From contig RPFO01001812.1 in NCBI GenBank assembly GCA_009746045.1, positions 1-60,000 on the forward strand: 60,000 nt of DNA. Reading direction: 5' to 3'. The notes under the pieces were generated by a model. That model searched no databases. It was not told where the DNA came from and was given only the letters and a program-made list of their open reading frames with translations. A program made the translations under genes and the position numbers. The first letter of the stretch is position 1; each line of letters starts with the position of its first letter. This DNA is from Mesostigma viride. Lineage: Eukaryota > Streptophyta > Mesostigmatophyceae > Mesostigmatales > Mesostigmataceae. This document shows, piece by piece, positions 35,120 through 47,900 of this stretch.

Positions 35120-36075
35120 ATTAATTAGGAACATAACTCCGTTGGGAGTATATGTAGCACATAGCCCAGAGAAGGGGCATATGGCCTATAATACATTCTA
35201 AGCTACTTCCTGCAAGGGTGGGAATGTAAACAACACAAGTTTGCTCTAGGTGCCCTAGGGCACCTGCACCACCCGGTACCCAGAGTCTCGGGCAACTCCC
35301 AGCTAAGGGGAGCCCGTCATAGGTGGGGAAGATCAGCATAGCTATACAAAAAGCAGATCGCGTTTTTCCGCGTTTTCCGCGGCCCGGTACTGAACGCAAA
35401 TGGTTTTCACCTTTGCGGAGTGCCTGATCAAATACAAAAGCTAGAGCTTGGCATCTCAGCAGAATAGATAGACCGTGCCCATGTACATGTACGCCTCCTA
35501 CATGCACTATACCAGCTAAGCCACGCGCAATCTTTAGCCATGTACATGTGTGCCTATGATGTGCCACACCCCAGATGATGCCTAGCTTTATGTAGTTAAG
35601 CTGTGCCCATGCAGAGAGTAACTCTCTAGCTGCTGAGACGCCATGCCCTAGCTTCTGTATAGCTATGCTGATCTTCCCCCCCATGACAGGCTCCCCCTTA
35701 GCTGGGCATAGCTTGAAGATCATGGGGCTGCAAGTGCCCTGGTGCGCCTACACGGCAAGGGTCGTTTACATTCCCACCCTTGCAGGAAGTAGCTTAGAAT
35801 GTATGATAGGCCATATGCCCCTTCTCTGGGCTATGTGCTACATATTCTCCCAACGGAGTTATGTTACAATTCAATTCAATTCAATTCAATCTCAGCAGAG
35901 AGCAGCTCTCTGCATGGGCACAGCTACATAAAGCTAGGCATCATCTGGAGTGTGGCACATGCATCATAGGCACGCATGTACATGGTTAAATAATGCGCGT
36001 GGCTTAGCTGGTATAGTGCCTGTACGGGAGGCGTACATGTACATGGCCACGGTCTATCTATTCTACACTACTACT
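35120..36075. mobile_element. Cluster of inverted retrotransposon 3'-end copies
   Basis: Two blocks each recur in inverted orientation. Block 35125-35355 is the reverse complement of about 35655-35870, sharing TATAGCTATGCTGATCTTCC and TTTACATTCCCACCCTTGCA. Block 35445-35655 is the reverse complement of about 35885-36068, sharing GCGTGGCTTAGCTGGTATAG. The plus-oriented copy ends CCAACGGAGTTATGTTACAA and runs into an ATTCA pentamer tail at 35868-35890. The minus-oriented copy ends in a TTAATTAATTTA-type tail at 35108-35130. This fits repeated insertion of one non-LTR family with truncation and inversion. No protein frame was recognised inside. Confidence 0.7.
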
Positions 36076-36086
36076 GCTGTATTCCC

Positions 36087-37462
36087 CTAAGCTGGGGCGT
36101 CTGGAGTTGCCGGGGCCGCGGGGGTCGCCTGCCAGGGCTTGTGGCCGACGTAGATGGCCGCCCCCTTCCAGTACACCGGCTGGCCCGCCTTGGTCTGCCG
36201 GAGCTGGAGGTAGGTCGGCCAGAGCTCCCGTCGCCGTTGTTGCTGCGCCAGGGTCAAGTCGTCGTCAAGGGTGAAGAGAGTCTTCTCGAGCCGCTTGCAT
36301 GCGGCGTCTGAGAAAAGAAATCTTGTCCGCCGGGGTCTTAAAGGTGAGAAGGAGCGGGGGTGCCCCTGCCTTACCCCGCGCGCAGGGAAGGCGGTGGGCG
36401 ACCAGCTCGATCTCACCAGTAAGGCGGCATGCGACCAAGGATTTCTCTCTCAAACGCACGCGCAAGCTTCTCGGAATTCTCACCTGAAGTCCTCCATGGC
36501 GAAGTTCTTGACGATGACGTTAATGCTGCACTTGGCTGAGCTCGGCCTCCTCGCGGAGGTCAAGCGTCTGCCGCTGGAGCTGTGCTGCGACGGCGGAGGT
36601 GGTGGAGCTCGAGGTGGTATGCTGCTTATGCATGTCCGCCCAGGTCGTGATGGGAGGAGCATCGCCAGCCAGGCCAGGAGGGGCTGGCTTGGCGGCAATG
36701 TCCTTCACCGCCTGGGCGGTGAGGCCGGCGGTGTTCTGCAGGACCTCGATAGCGATGGCATTGTCCTTAAGACGCTGGTCGATCTCACGGAGCTGGGCGG
36801 TGATATGGCGTCGGAGGTGGGGGTGGTGGCGGTGGATCGAGGAGGCGAGGAGGGTGGAGGTGGCGGTGGAGATGGTGGAGGTGGCGGTGGAGAGGAGGGG
36901 GAGCTCGGCAGCCAGCGTGCTGCCCATGACCGCCACATCTTCTGCGATGGGGGCCACGTGCTGCTCGAGGGCCTTCTGGAGGAGTGAGCGGATGGAGGAT
37001 TCGGTTAAGGTGGTGGTGAGGGGCTTTGGGGGCCAAAGCTCCTCGATGGAGCGTCCAAGGAGGGAAAAGAGAGCGAATTGCTGGAGGTGGGGGCGGCGGA
37101 GGCTGGGAAAGTGGTCGAAAGAGGAGACGCGATCCAGTCGAGGATCAAAGAGGCGACCTCGGATGAAGAGCTGCTTGCACAATTCAACAAGCGAGGCGTG
37201 TGATCCAAAAAACACGCAGCCCAGGATGCATGCGTTCCTCGGTAAACTTGTCCAAGAAGTCGGGCTGGCGGGCTTCGGCTACAAATTCAATCTCGACCCA
37301 GCTCGGCTCGGCAGGGCGACTGCGCTTGGGTTCAGGCGACGCTGCTGGCGAGGCGGGCTCAGCAGGGGGCTGGGCGACCACTAGAGCTTGGCTAGTGGCG
37401 CCGCTGCCTTCTGGGCCGGTTGGCGAATTAAGCTGCAGCTGGGGCTGCAGACGTATTTTCAT
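36087..37462 (-). pseudogene. Retrotransposon ORF1-like relic
   Basis: A single protein can be followed through at least three frame changes on the minus strand (37462-37184, 37215-36520, then pieces ending at 36265 and 36087). Its last part, LEKTLFTLDDDLTLAQQQRR followed by ELWPTYLQLRQ and WKGAAIYV, resembles the C-terminal segment of LINE ORF1 proteins, in which LDDDLTPAQQ and LWP are recurrent. The preceding GKAGAPPLLLTFKTPADKIS fits the same region. The N-terminal half is Pro/Ala-rich and then helical (about 37030-36560). The reading-frame breaks mark it as dead, although a few could be sequencing errors. The matching reverse transcriptase is absent. Confidence 0.6.
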
Positions 37463-37739
37463 TGCTGAGCGCAGCCGCCAGGCTGCGTTGCGTCGAGAGG
37501 CGTTTGCTCATCGTATATTGCGTAATAGCTTCGGAAAATTATATCAGCATGTGCGTCGTAGAAAGACGCGTCGATTGTGATATTCACGGCTAAATTCGTT
37601 TTTAAACGTGAAAGTTATGAGCTCCACCGTCAGCCATGGCTACCTCGTGGCTCGTACGTGGCTCCCTCCTTCTCACGCTGTGTATATAGGGTTGAAGGTT
37701 CCTTTACTCTGTATTGGCACCCTCGTGACGCAGTCACGT

Positions 37740-38045
37740 GCTTATTAAAATTAATAAATACATTACAAAGGGAAAAAGAAAAAAGAAAAAGATTTAAGAA
37801 AGAAAAAAGAAAAGAAAATGTAAATAGTAATTATAATACGAACAATAATAAATAAAGACAAAGTAAAGAATAATAATAATAACAAAAACAAAAATGGAAT
37901 AAACCACCCTTGACATGTTGTCGTACAATGTTAGTACACATAAATTTACGCCAATATAAACTCGCCACCAATAATACACATTAATTAATTAATTACCAAT
38001 AATACACATTGATGGATTAAATTAAATTAAATTAAATTATAACAT
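37740..38045. repeat. AT-rich low-complexity island with TTAAA tail
   Basis: A-rich purine runs (37765-37820) are followed by AATAAT-type sequence and a run of ATTAA pentamers at 38015-38040. The last part is the tail of the minus-oriented element that continues to 38290. Base composition contrasts sharply with the GC-rich surroundings. Confidence 0.7.
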
Positions 38046-38300
38046 GCCTCCGTGGGGGGGTCATGTAGCACATATTTCATGATGGATGGGGTGGAGGAAG
38101 CCGCGTGATCGAACTATCCTAACTCTATCTAGAAAATCCTAACTACACTACTCATCAAAACGCCTCCTCCGCTTGGGGGGAGGTGGCTTGCCCACAGGGT
38201 CGGGCGTGTGCGCCTTGACAATCTTCTTCCACCGCGTCTTGTCCTGCATGGCAGTCCAAAGACGGGAGAGAGAGTGGATGCATCCCTCTTATTTATTTTC
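38041..38300 (-). mobile_element. Retrotransposon 3'-end fragment, copy 2
   Basis: Closely similar to 4850-5110, including the terminal CATGCCTCCGT block, the TCATGTAGCACATAT phrase, CCTAACTCTA and the CTTGGGGGGAGGTGGCTTGC block. It is flanked by TTAAA pentamers at the 3' (low-coordinate) end. Confidence 0.7.
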
Positions 38301-38973
38301 AAGGTACCTCTTAATGAATCTCGGCCCCTGCCCTCCTCGACAATTTGACAATTTGACAAGAAGCTAGAGCCAATTTTACCCAGACTATGCATACTATGTG
38401 AGACAACTACGGACGTGCATGAACTTATTTACTTACTGAGCTGATATAATTCCATCATGGTTGTAAGTATCACAAATCTACAAGGAAATTATGTATAGAA
38501 TTGAGAGCCGGCAAGCACTGCACAGACTATGCGGCACTCTCCCCGGTGCTCAAATAAATAAACTACATCTAACATAAAATCTCTTGGCAGCACAGTGCTA
38601 TTCTGATGGCTCCAACCAGCAGATCTTCAAGTTATCCTAGAGCTACACCTTGTGTGGAGACCAATGCAAGCCACGTCCAACAATGCGTGCCACATTCAAC
38701 GTTGTGCTCACGACCGGGCGCAAATGCAGGCTAGCCATATAGCCTGCGCACAAGGGGCCACCGATAATTTACCGATGTCTCACTTAATAAAACCTCGGCA
38801 AACGGAGGCCATGCTGCTAAAAGCTCATAGTTCATAGAGTTTAAAATGGAAGGCTACGCCCTATGCAGCCCTGGGAAAGACGACCATGACAAACAGGCTT
38901 CATGGTACCCTCGTCCACATGGCTGTGCCAAGATCTCATAATATCCTGCAAGTTGTTTCAAGAGGAGCCGCGT
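38301..38973. other. Region beyond the sialidase-like gene 3' end
   Basis: No coding segment is supported. It should include the 3' untranslated region of the minus-strand gene that stops at 38974. Confidence 0.4.
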
Positions 38974-41900
38974 TCATCCCGTCAAGCAGTGAGCCTCCTT
39001 GCACCCTTCGTAAAAGCCCTGTGTCTCCCCGGCCTTGATCCAATCCTCTGTGATGATCTTGTGCCTGCGGCCCACATACGCAGCACCAGACAGAATCCCA
39101 CATCAAGCCAACACGTTCATCACTTGCATGCCTCCACCCCCCCCCCCCCCCCAACAAAACACTCCCCTCACAACACCCCCTCAAAACACACACACACGCA
39201 TATAGACAAAAGCCCGTGTGTCAAGCCCTCAAATGTATTGCTCCCTATGACTCATCAAATTGAGAACAAAATAGCACCTTTCTTCAGCTTATCAGCTGCT
39301 GAAAACCCTGAGCAACAGCCATGTCACCCACTCCCGGCACCTGCGGCGACATCCATCCTCTTGACCCCCCCCCCACCACCTCCTCCCCGTACCTCTCAGG
39401 ACATCACCCCCTTTGCGTCTATTCACCGGCTCACACAATGTGACCCGCACAGAATACCTGCATGTCTGCCCTCCATGTTTATACCCACACATCACCCGCC
39501 CAGGACTCAACCTCCTGCCCACCACCCACCCGTTAGCCGAGCGTTAAACCCATCACAAACGCCAATAATGGGCATGGGGCTAAGGGTGGTCATTAGATAG
39601 CCAAGTCCAACCATGACCAGAAAGACTGCATTATCCTTTACTACCCCCCTGGTGCCCACCTGATGGCCACGCGCCGCCGCTTATAGGACCATGTATAGCT
39701 GATGTGGATGCGCCCCGCCTTGTCCTGGATGATGCTGGGGTAGCTGTACTCGAGCGACTGCCGCACCGCCAGGTGGCAAGCAGTGCAATTAGCCATGGGC
39801 AACAACAGCAGCCGTGGGCAAGGACACAAGCCAGCGGGTGGAACATGCCAGGGGCTGGGAAGAACGGTTAATGCTTAACACACACAGACGCATCACGAAT
39901 ACGCAATTGAAACATGCATACACACGTGCACCTACAAACAGACACACACATACAGGTGCACAAACACGGGCCGCATGCAGCGGAATTAACAGGTGCTTGC
40001 ATGCGGGCATCCACCAAAAGGGCTGGACAGACAGAGCGCCTGCTATCAGCTCCGCCGTTGCTTCCTGGGAGGCTGCTGATGCGACTATGTGCCCCAGCGC
40101 AAACACAAACACATGAAAGTATCCGCACGTATTGACGTATGCATGCATACACATCTGCACACACACACAAATGAGCAAGTACCGGCGAGCGTGACCTGGG
40201 GTATGAACATGAAAAAAAAATAAAAATGGCAGCAACGCCTGCGCTCGCTCCCTCTCCTTGTCATAGGACATGCACACAGTTTACACATTCTAAACACATG
40301 CACACTTCCATACCCACACCCACCCATGCGCTCGCCCTCGCCCTTGTGCCAACTGGTCGTATTCGTCCTCATCGCATCACATGATGTGCACACACATCCC
40401 AAGGCCCTTCCCCCCCCCCCCCCCCCCCCCGCCCCAGCCCCCACTTTCCATTTGCCTCACCTTGTCGTAATCGTCCTCCAGGTCGCGCACGTATGTCCAC
40501 TTCTCTCCATGGTTGGTTGACAGAGCGACCGCCATTGGTCCCCATTTGGCCTTGCTGCCCTGCCCGTTGCCAAACGCTATCAGCACGTGGCCGTTGCGCA
40601 GCACGGTTGCCTGCAGCGTGGCCGCATAGAGGTGGCAGTGACCGTGTGATGGATGTTGTAGTTGTTGTTATTGGTGGTGGTGGTGGCGGCCGTGGCAACG
40701 ATGATCACTGGAATCAAGGCACATCGATGGGGTGGATGGTTACTCATAAGCAAGCCGATGATCTGAAGGATGATCGGTGATGTGTGTTCTGGTACCGACC
40801 TCTAAAGACATGGACTGCAATACGTGAGGCGAATACATTGTCCGATACATTGTACACCTGTGTGTGAGCAAGCTCCAGCAAGGGAGCAGTTCCAATGTCC
40901 AGGTTTCTGGGATTGATTACATGGCCAACACGAATTCAAGCTTTAAACGCTACACAAGGTGGGCCAAGCTTCAAACCATCCACTACGGCCTCACCGTTGT
41001 TGGCCACACCTCACCTGTATCGCCTTGTCATTGTTGGGCAGCACGGTCTTCTTGGGCTCCGTCCAGTGCAGCCCATCATCAAACGACTTGGCCATGTACA
41101 CCCATTCAGCCTCCCGGTCCCGAAAGAACGCCTTGAGCACCTGCGCGGGCCCCTGGGTGCTGAGACTGGGCACCAGCTTGGACCAGGGGATCTCCTCATC
41201 ACTGTCCGCGTCTTCCACGGTTGCCGCGCCGTGCTGCTCGGCCTCTTGTGGCGCTGCTGGCACACGGATCACGCTGGGCTGCACGCGCGCGGCGCCGTGC
41301 TTGTTGGGCCGCGTCATGATGTGGTTGGTGGACCAATCGGCGCCATCGTTGGCGGAGCGTAGCATGGCCGAGTACTGGGACCTATTGGTGGCAAGAGGGA
41401 AGGGGTATGGTAGTTGGGAGGGGATGTCCAGGGTGGGGACATCAGGACAATTAACACCAGGGAGCTGCGCTTGTCAGCAGGAGGATGGGCACTGGTGTCC
41501 ACATGTGGCCACCTAGAACCTGGGTACAAAGGTGAGGAGGTGGTGGGAACCCCCCCCCCTCACCCCGTTATCGCAGACTCCACCCCCCTACGCTCACCCC
41601 TTATCGCAGACTCCACCCCCCTGCGCTCGCCCTTGCCCCAGAATTACATAACCTACAACACCAATGAAGGCAGCCATCATTAGCCAGGTCTGTCTACCCC
41701 GGTGGGCCACACACGTGCGTCCTCATGATGGCACCCGACAAGGAAATGTGTGGGTAGATGTGCCACACAAAAGAAGCACCACTGTGATGGGGAGCCAATC
41801 CCTTGGCAGCTAGAGATTGCAGTCACAGCGGTGGTAAGCATGAACACTAAGCCCTTAACACATTGATGAGAGGCCATAGTAAGTACCAGCCATCGGTTGG

Positions 41901-44900
41901 GTAACGGTGGCCCATGGCGCCCGCACGGTGGGAGCACAAGTAGGTGACATCCCACAGTGCACAGCTGATGTGGATCGGTAGAGCGGCTCACCCACCCATG
42001 CCCACACTCGCAGGGCCATGAACGTGAGAGCGTGCATACCATTTGGCCCAGTGCCCTTTGGCCTACCATCCAAGAGCCAAACCACGCGACCATCTAACCA
42101 TGCAACCATGCACACGCGCACGCGCTGGCTCCCCCCCGAACCCCCACCCACTTGTGGTCGGCCATGCCACCCGGCGTGTAGTAGGCCGGCAGCAGCCACT
42201 CTCCCGTTTCCGACAAGAGCATCTGGTTGCGGATAAAAATCCCCTTGTCGTCGATCTTGACCACCGGCTCGCTCCATGTCTTGCCCAGGTCGGTCGAACG
42301 CAGCTCGCGCAGCTCGGATGTGCCCTGCCCTTTCTTCGCCAGCTGGTGAGTGTAGCGTAATCAGGGCACACAAGAGGTGGGGGCAGGGGAAGGGAGAGGG
42401 GCGGGGGCGGGGGCGAAGGCGAAGGTGGGGGTGGGGGTGGGGTGGGGGCGGGGCGGGGCGGGGGCGGGGGCGGGGGCGGGGGGGGGGGGGGCGGGGCGGG
42501 GGGGCGGGGCGGGGGCGGGGGCGGGGGGGCGGGGGCGGGGGCGGGGGCGGGGGCGGGGGCGGGGGAAGGGGCACCGTGAGACGGTCATATCCCAAACATA
42601 TAAAGTATGGCAGAATCTGTCAAATTGTCCATGGTCACACGAGAGAGCAATGGCACGGAGGAACGTAAACGACAGATCACCATTGCCACCATGCGCCACC
42701 TCAGCATGCCCATGACATGTGCATCACAGCAGTGACCACATTATAGTGACCATACCCATGACATGTGCATCACAGCAGTGACCATACCCATGACATGTGC
42801 ATCACAGCAGTGACCATACCCATGACATGTGCATCACAGCAGTGACCATACCCATGACATGCGCATCACAGCAGTGACCATACCCATGACATGCGCATCA
42901 CAGCAGTGACCATACCCATGGCATGCGCATCACAGCAGTGACCATACCCATGACATGTGCATCACAGCAGTGACCATACCCACGACATGTGCATCACAGC
43001 AGTGACCACATTATAGTGACCATACCCATGACATGCGCATCACAGCAGTGACCATACCCACGACATGTGCATCACAGCAGTGACCATACCCATGACATGC
43101 GCATCACAGCAGTGACCACAGTGTAGTGACCATACCCATGACATGCGCATCACAGCAGTGACCACACCCATGACATGTGCATCACAGCAGTGACCATACC
43201 CATGACATGTGCATCACAGCAGTGACCATACCCATGACATGCGCATCACAGCAGTGACCATACCCATGACATGCGCATCACAGCAGTGACCATACCCACG
43301 ACATGTGCATCACAGCAGTGACCATACCCATGACATGCGCATCACAGCAGTGACCACAGTGTAGTGACCATACCCATGACATGCGCATCACAGCAGTGAC
43401 CACACCCATGACATGCGCATCACAGCAGTGACCATACCCACGACATGCGCATCACAGCAGTGACCATACCCATGACATGCGCATCACAGCAGTGACCATA
43501 CCCATGACATGCGCATCACAGCAGTGACCATACCCATGACATGCGCATCACAGCAGTGACCATACCCATGACATGCGCATCACAGCAGTGACCATACCCA
43601 TGACATGTGCATCACAGCAGTGACCATACCCATGACATGTGCATCACAGCAGTGACCATACCCATGACATGTGCATCACAGCAGTGACCATACCCATGAC
43701 ATGCGCATCACAGCAGTGACCATACCCATGACATGTGCATCACAGCAGTGACCATACCCATGACATGCGCATCACAGCAGTGACCATACCCACGACATGC
43801 GCATCACAGCAGTGACCATACCCATGACATGCGCATCACAGCAGTGACCATACCCATGACATGCGCATCACAGCAGTGACCATACCCATGACATGCGCAT
43901 CACAGCAGTGACCATACCCATGGCATGCGCATCACAGCAGTGACCATACCCATGACATGCGCATCACAGCAGTGACCATACCCATGACATGCGCATCACA
44001 GCAGTGACCACAGTGTAGTGACCATACCCATGACATGTGCATCACAGCAGTGACCATACCCATGACATGCGCATCACAGCAGTGACCACAGTGTAGTGAC
44101 CATACCCATGACATGTGCATCACAGCAGTGACCATACCCATGACATGCGCATCACAGCAGTGACCACAGTGTAGTGACCATACCCATGACATGCGCATCA
44201 CAGCAGTGACCATACCCATGACATGCGCATCACAGCAGTGACCATACCCATGACATGCGCATCACAGCAGTGACCATACCCATGACATGCGCATCACAGC
44301 AGTGACCACAGTGTAGTGACCATACCCATGACATGCGCATCACAGCAGTGACCATACCCATGACATGCGCATCACAGCAGTGACCATACCCACGACATGC
44401 GCATCACAGCAGTGACCATACCCATGACATGTGCATCACAGCAGTGACCATACCCACGACATGCGCATCACAGCAGTGACCATACCCATGACATGTGCAT
44501 CACAGCAGTGACCATACCCATGACATGCGCATCACAGCAGTGACCATACCCATGACATGTGCATCACAGCAGTGACCATACCCACGACATGCGCATCACA
44601 GCAGTGACCATACCCATGACATGTGCATCACAGCAGTGACCACACCCATGACATGCGCATCACAGCAGTGACCACAGTGTAGTGACCATACCCATGACAT
44701 GCGCATCACAGCAGTGACCACACCCATGACATGTGCATCACAGCAGTGACCATACCCATGACATGTGCATCACAGCAGTGACCATACCCATGACATGCGC
44801 ATCACAGCAGTGACCATACCCACGACATGTGCATCACAGCAGTGACCATACCCATGACATGCGCATCACAGCAGTGACCATACCCACGACATGCGCATCA

Positions 44901-47900
44901 CAGCAGTGACCATACCCATGACATGTGCATCACAGCAGTGACCATACCCATGACATGCGCATCACAGCAGTGACCATACCCATGACATGCGCATCACAGC
45001 AGTGACCACACCCACGACATGCGCATCACAGCAGTGACCATACCCACGACATGCGCATCACAGCAGTGACCATACCCATGACATGCGCATCACAGCAGTG
45101 ACCATACCCACGACATGCGCATCACAGCAGTGACCATACCCACGACATGCGCATCACAGCAGTGACCATACCCATGACATGCGCATCACAGCAGTGACCA
45201 TACCCATGACATGCGCATCACAGCAGTGACCATACCCATGACATGCGCATCACAGCAGTGACCATACCCATGACATGCGCATCACAGCAGTGACCATACC
45301 CACGACATGCGCATCACAGCAGTGACCATACCCATGACATGTGCATCACAGCAGTGACCATACCCACGACATGCGCATCACAGCAGTGACCATACCCACG
45401 ACATGCGCATCACAGCAGTGACCATACCCACGACATGCGCATCACAGCAGTGACCATACCCATGACATGTGCATCACAGCAGTGACCATACCCATGACAT
45501 GCGCATCACAGCAGTGACCATACCCACGACATGCGCATCACAGCAGTGACCATACCCACGACATGCGCATCACAGCAGTGACCATACCCACGACATGCGC
45601 ATCACAGCAGTGACCATACCCATGACATGCGCATCACAGCAGTGACCATACCCATGACATGCGCATCACAGCAGTGACCATACCCATGGCATGTGCATCA
45701 CAGCAGTGACCATACCCATGACATGTGCATCACAGCAGTGACCATACCCATGACATGCGCATCACAGCAGTGACCATACCCATGACATGTGCATCACAGC
45801 AGTGACCATACCCATGACATGTGCATCACAGCAGTGACCATACCCACGACATGCGCATCACAGCAGTGACCATACCCATGGCATGTGCATCACAGCAGTG
45901 ACCATACCCATGACATGCGCATCACAGCAGTGACCACAGTATAGTGACCATACCCATGACATGTGCATCACAGCAGTGACCACACTATAGTGACCATACT
46001 ACGTTGCATGGCAGTGCTGACCTGGAAGGCGTGTGCTGCAGCCATGTGTTCACCATGGCACGATTAGAGTCAGCCACATGAGGCGCTGCCGTGATCGCCG
46101 TAGAGTACTACTGTGACCACGCTAGCATGCCTGCCTGCCATGCGAGTAGCAGGCAGGCAAAAGATCACATGAGCCTACAGTAGAAACGCATTGCCCACCA
46201 GCGACCTGCCCAGTCGAGCACAGATCCTGCTACATTAAAAATCTACAGCAATCACCTGTGACATGGGCAGCCGACCACCTGGCTGACTACGGCACAGGCA
46301 ACCACCGGAGCCGTTCTACATTCTTAAGTGACCACCATACCGACCCCACCTGTGACGTGTGCAGCAGAATGAGCGTCTGATTGGCCTCGCTGAAGAAGAG
46401 GACCGGGTTCTGGTTGGAGTGGCCCAGCTGCTCGCTGACCACCACAGGGTCCTCCCACCGCGACGCGCCCGAGACCAGCCGCGCGACCACGATGGCCACC
46501 ATGCCCTCGCCCTCGATGCCGTCGAAAAACGCCAGCAGGATGTCGCCGTTGGGCAGCTCGACCAGATTGGAGCCGTGCGCCTCGGATTCGGGACGCGTGG
46601 GGGGGATGAGCGCCTGGGAGCATTGGGGGTGGGTGGGGGGCGTGATAGAGTAATAGTATTAATATTAATAATGTCAACAGCACTGTGAAGAAGGTTTCTT
46701 TAATGGACACCAGCCACATTAATGATGACAACAAGAAGAAATGTAGATTACCACAATGCTAGCAAGCAGGTCACAAGCTATGCCACGGGGCAGCAGCCGT
46801 GAGTCTGGCCCAGCAGACTGCCATGAGAAACACACACAGAGGCACTGGGTACAGGAGCCGCGTGGCATGACAGCATGGACAGCAGTGGTGGTGCGGTACC
46901 TGCAAGAGAAGTGCCTAATCAGCAATGCGGGTGGCAGCACGTTCACGTTGGTAGCTACGGCCGCTTCCATATTGGGCGTGGTCTACGCTTGTGTGTGGGT
47001 GTGGCACGTGCTCGAGCATGAAGAAGTGCCAATGGCATGGGGTGTGGCCTACCGCCTCCCAGACATACCCACGCCGATGCCATGGAACAGACGCACAGTC
47101 GCGAGGGACCGAGGCATGCCGAGGCACCGCAACCAAGCAACGAGCTGGCCGAGTAACGTCTTGATTCCAAATGGCCCAGCTCAGCCACGGACACGAGGGG
47201 AGTGCATCGGTGTCCAACAAGAGACGCACGATAGCCTGACACCAGGCGCTGCGATGCCGTGCAAGCGGTGGTGGTGCAAGTGCCGCGGTCTCGTGTGCTG
47301 ATGTAGAGCATGCAAGCACGACGCTGGGCGCCGTAACCACAACCTATCAACCACGTGGTGGGATACCACAGGGTGTCCATTAGGAATAGACCCACGTCCA
47401 GACGGCTCGCCCGTACCATAGGACAGGGGATCCCTTTCGACGAATAGGGCAAGGGACACACCACAATCGAACCGTACCATAGGACAGGGGATCCCTTTCG
47501 ACGAATAGGGCAAGGGACACACCACAATCGAACCGTACCATAGGACAGGGGATCCCTTTCGACGAATAGGGCAAGGGACACACCACAATCGAACCGTACC
47601 ATAGGACAGGGGATCCCTTTCGACGAATAGGGCAAGGGACACACCACAATCGAACCGTACCACACATAACGTTGCAACAAGCAGATAGGCACCTGCGAGG
47701 GCCCCACTTCTACTTCACCCCCCTCGATGGTAAGGGATCCTTGGCCAAAATGTGTGGGCCGGCACATTCGCCTGTCGTGACTTTATATGGCACCGGCCAT
47801 CTGGCGTCATGTGGGTGCCACCAATGATGCGGATGCCGTGAGTTGGAGCTGCATGGGCCATCGTTTACGCTAGAGTGCTGTTTCCGGAGTTTTGCAGGAA

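Noticed and set aside
42705-46000. CRISPR-like array
   Set aside because: Repeats are directly adjacent with no unique spacers, the genome is eukaryotic, and no cas genes are near.
47181-47767. Repeat protein of ~160-270 residues from the 61-bp repeats
   Set aside because: The region is an intron of the sialidase-like gene. Direct phase-0 joining of 48031 to 46613 reads QFQALIPPTRPE and needs no extra exon.
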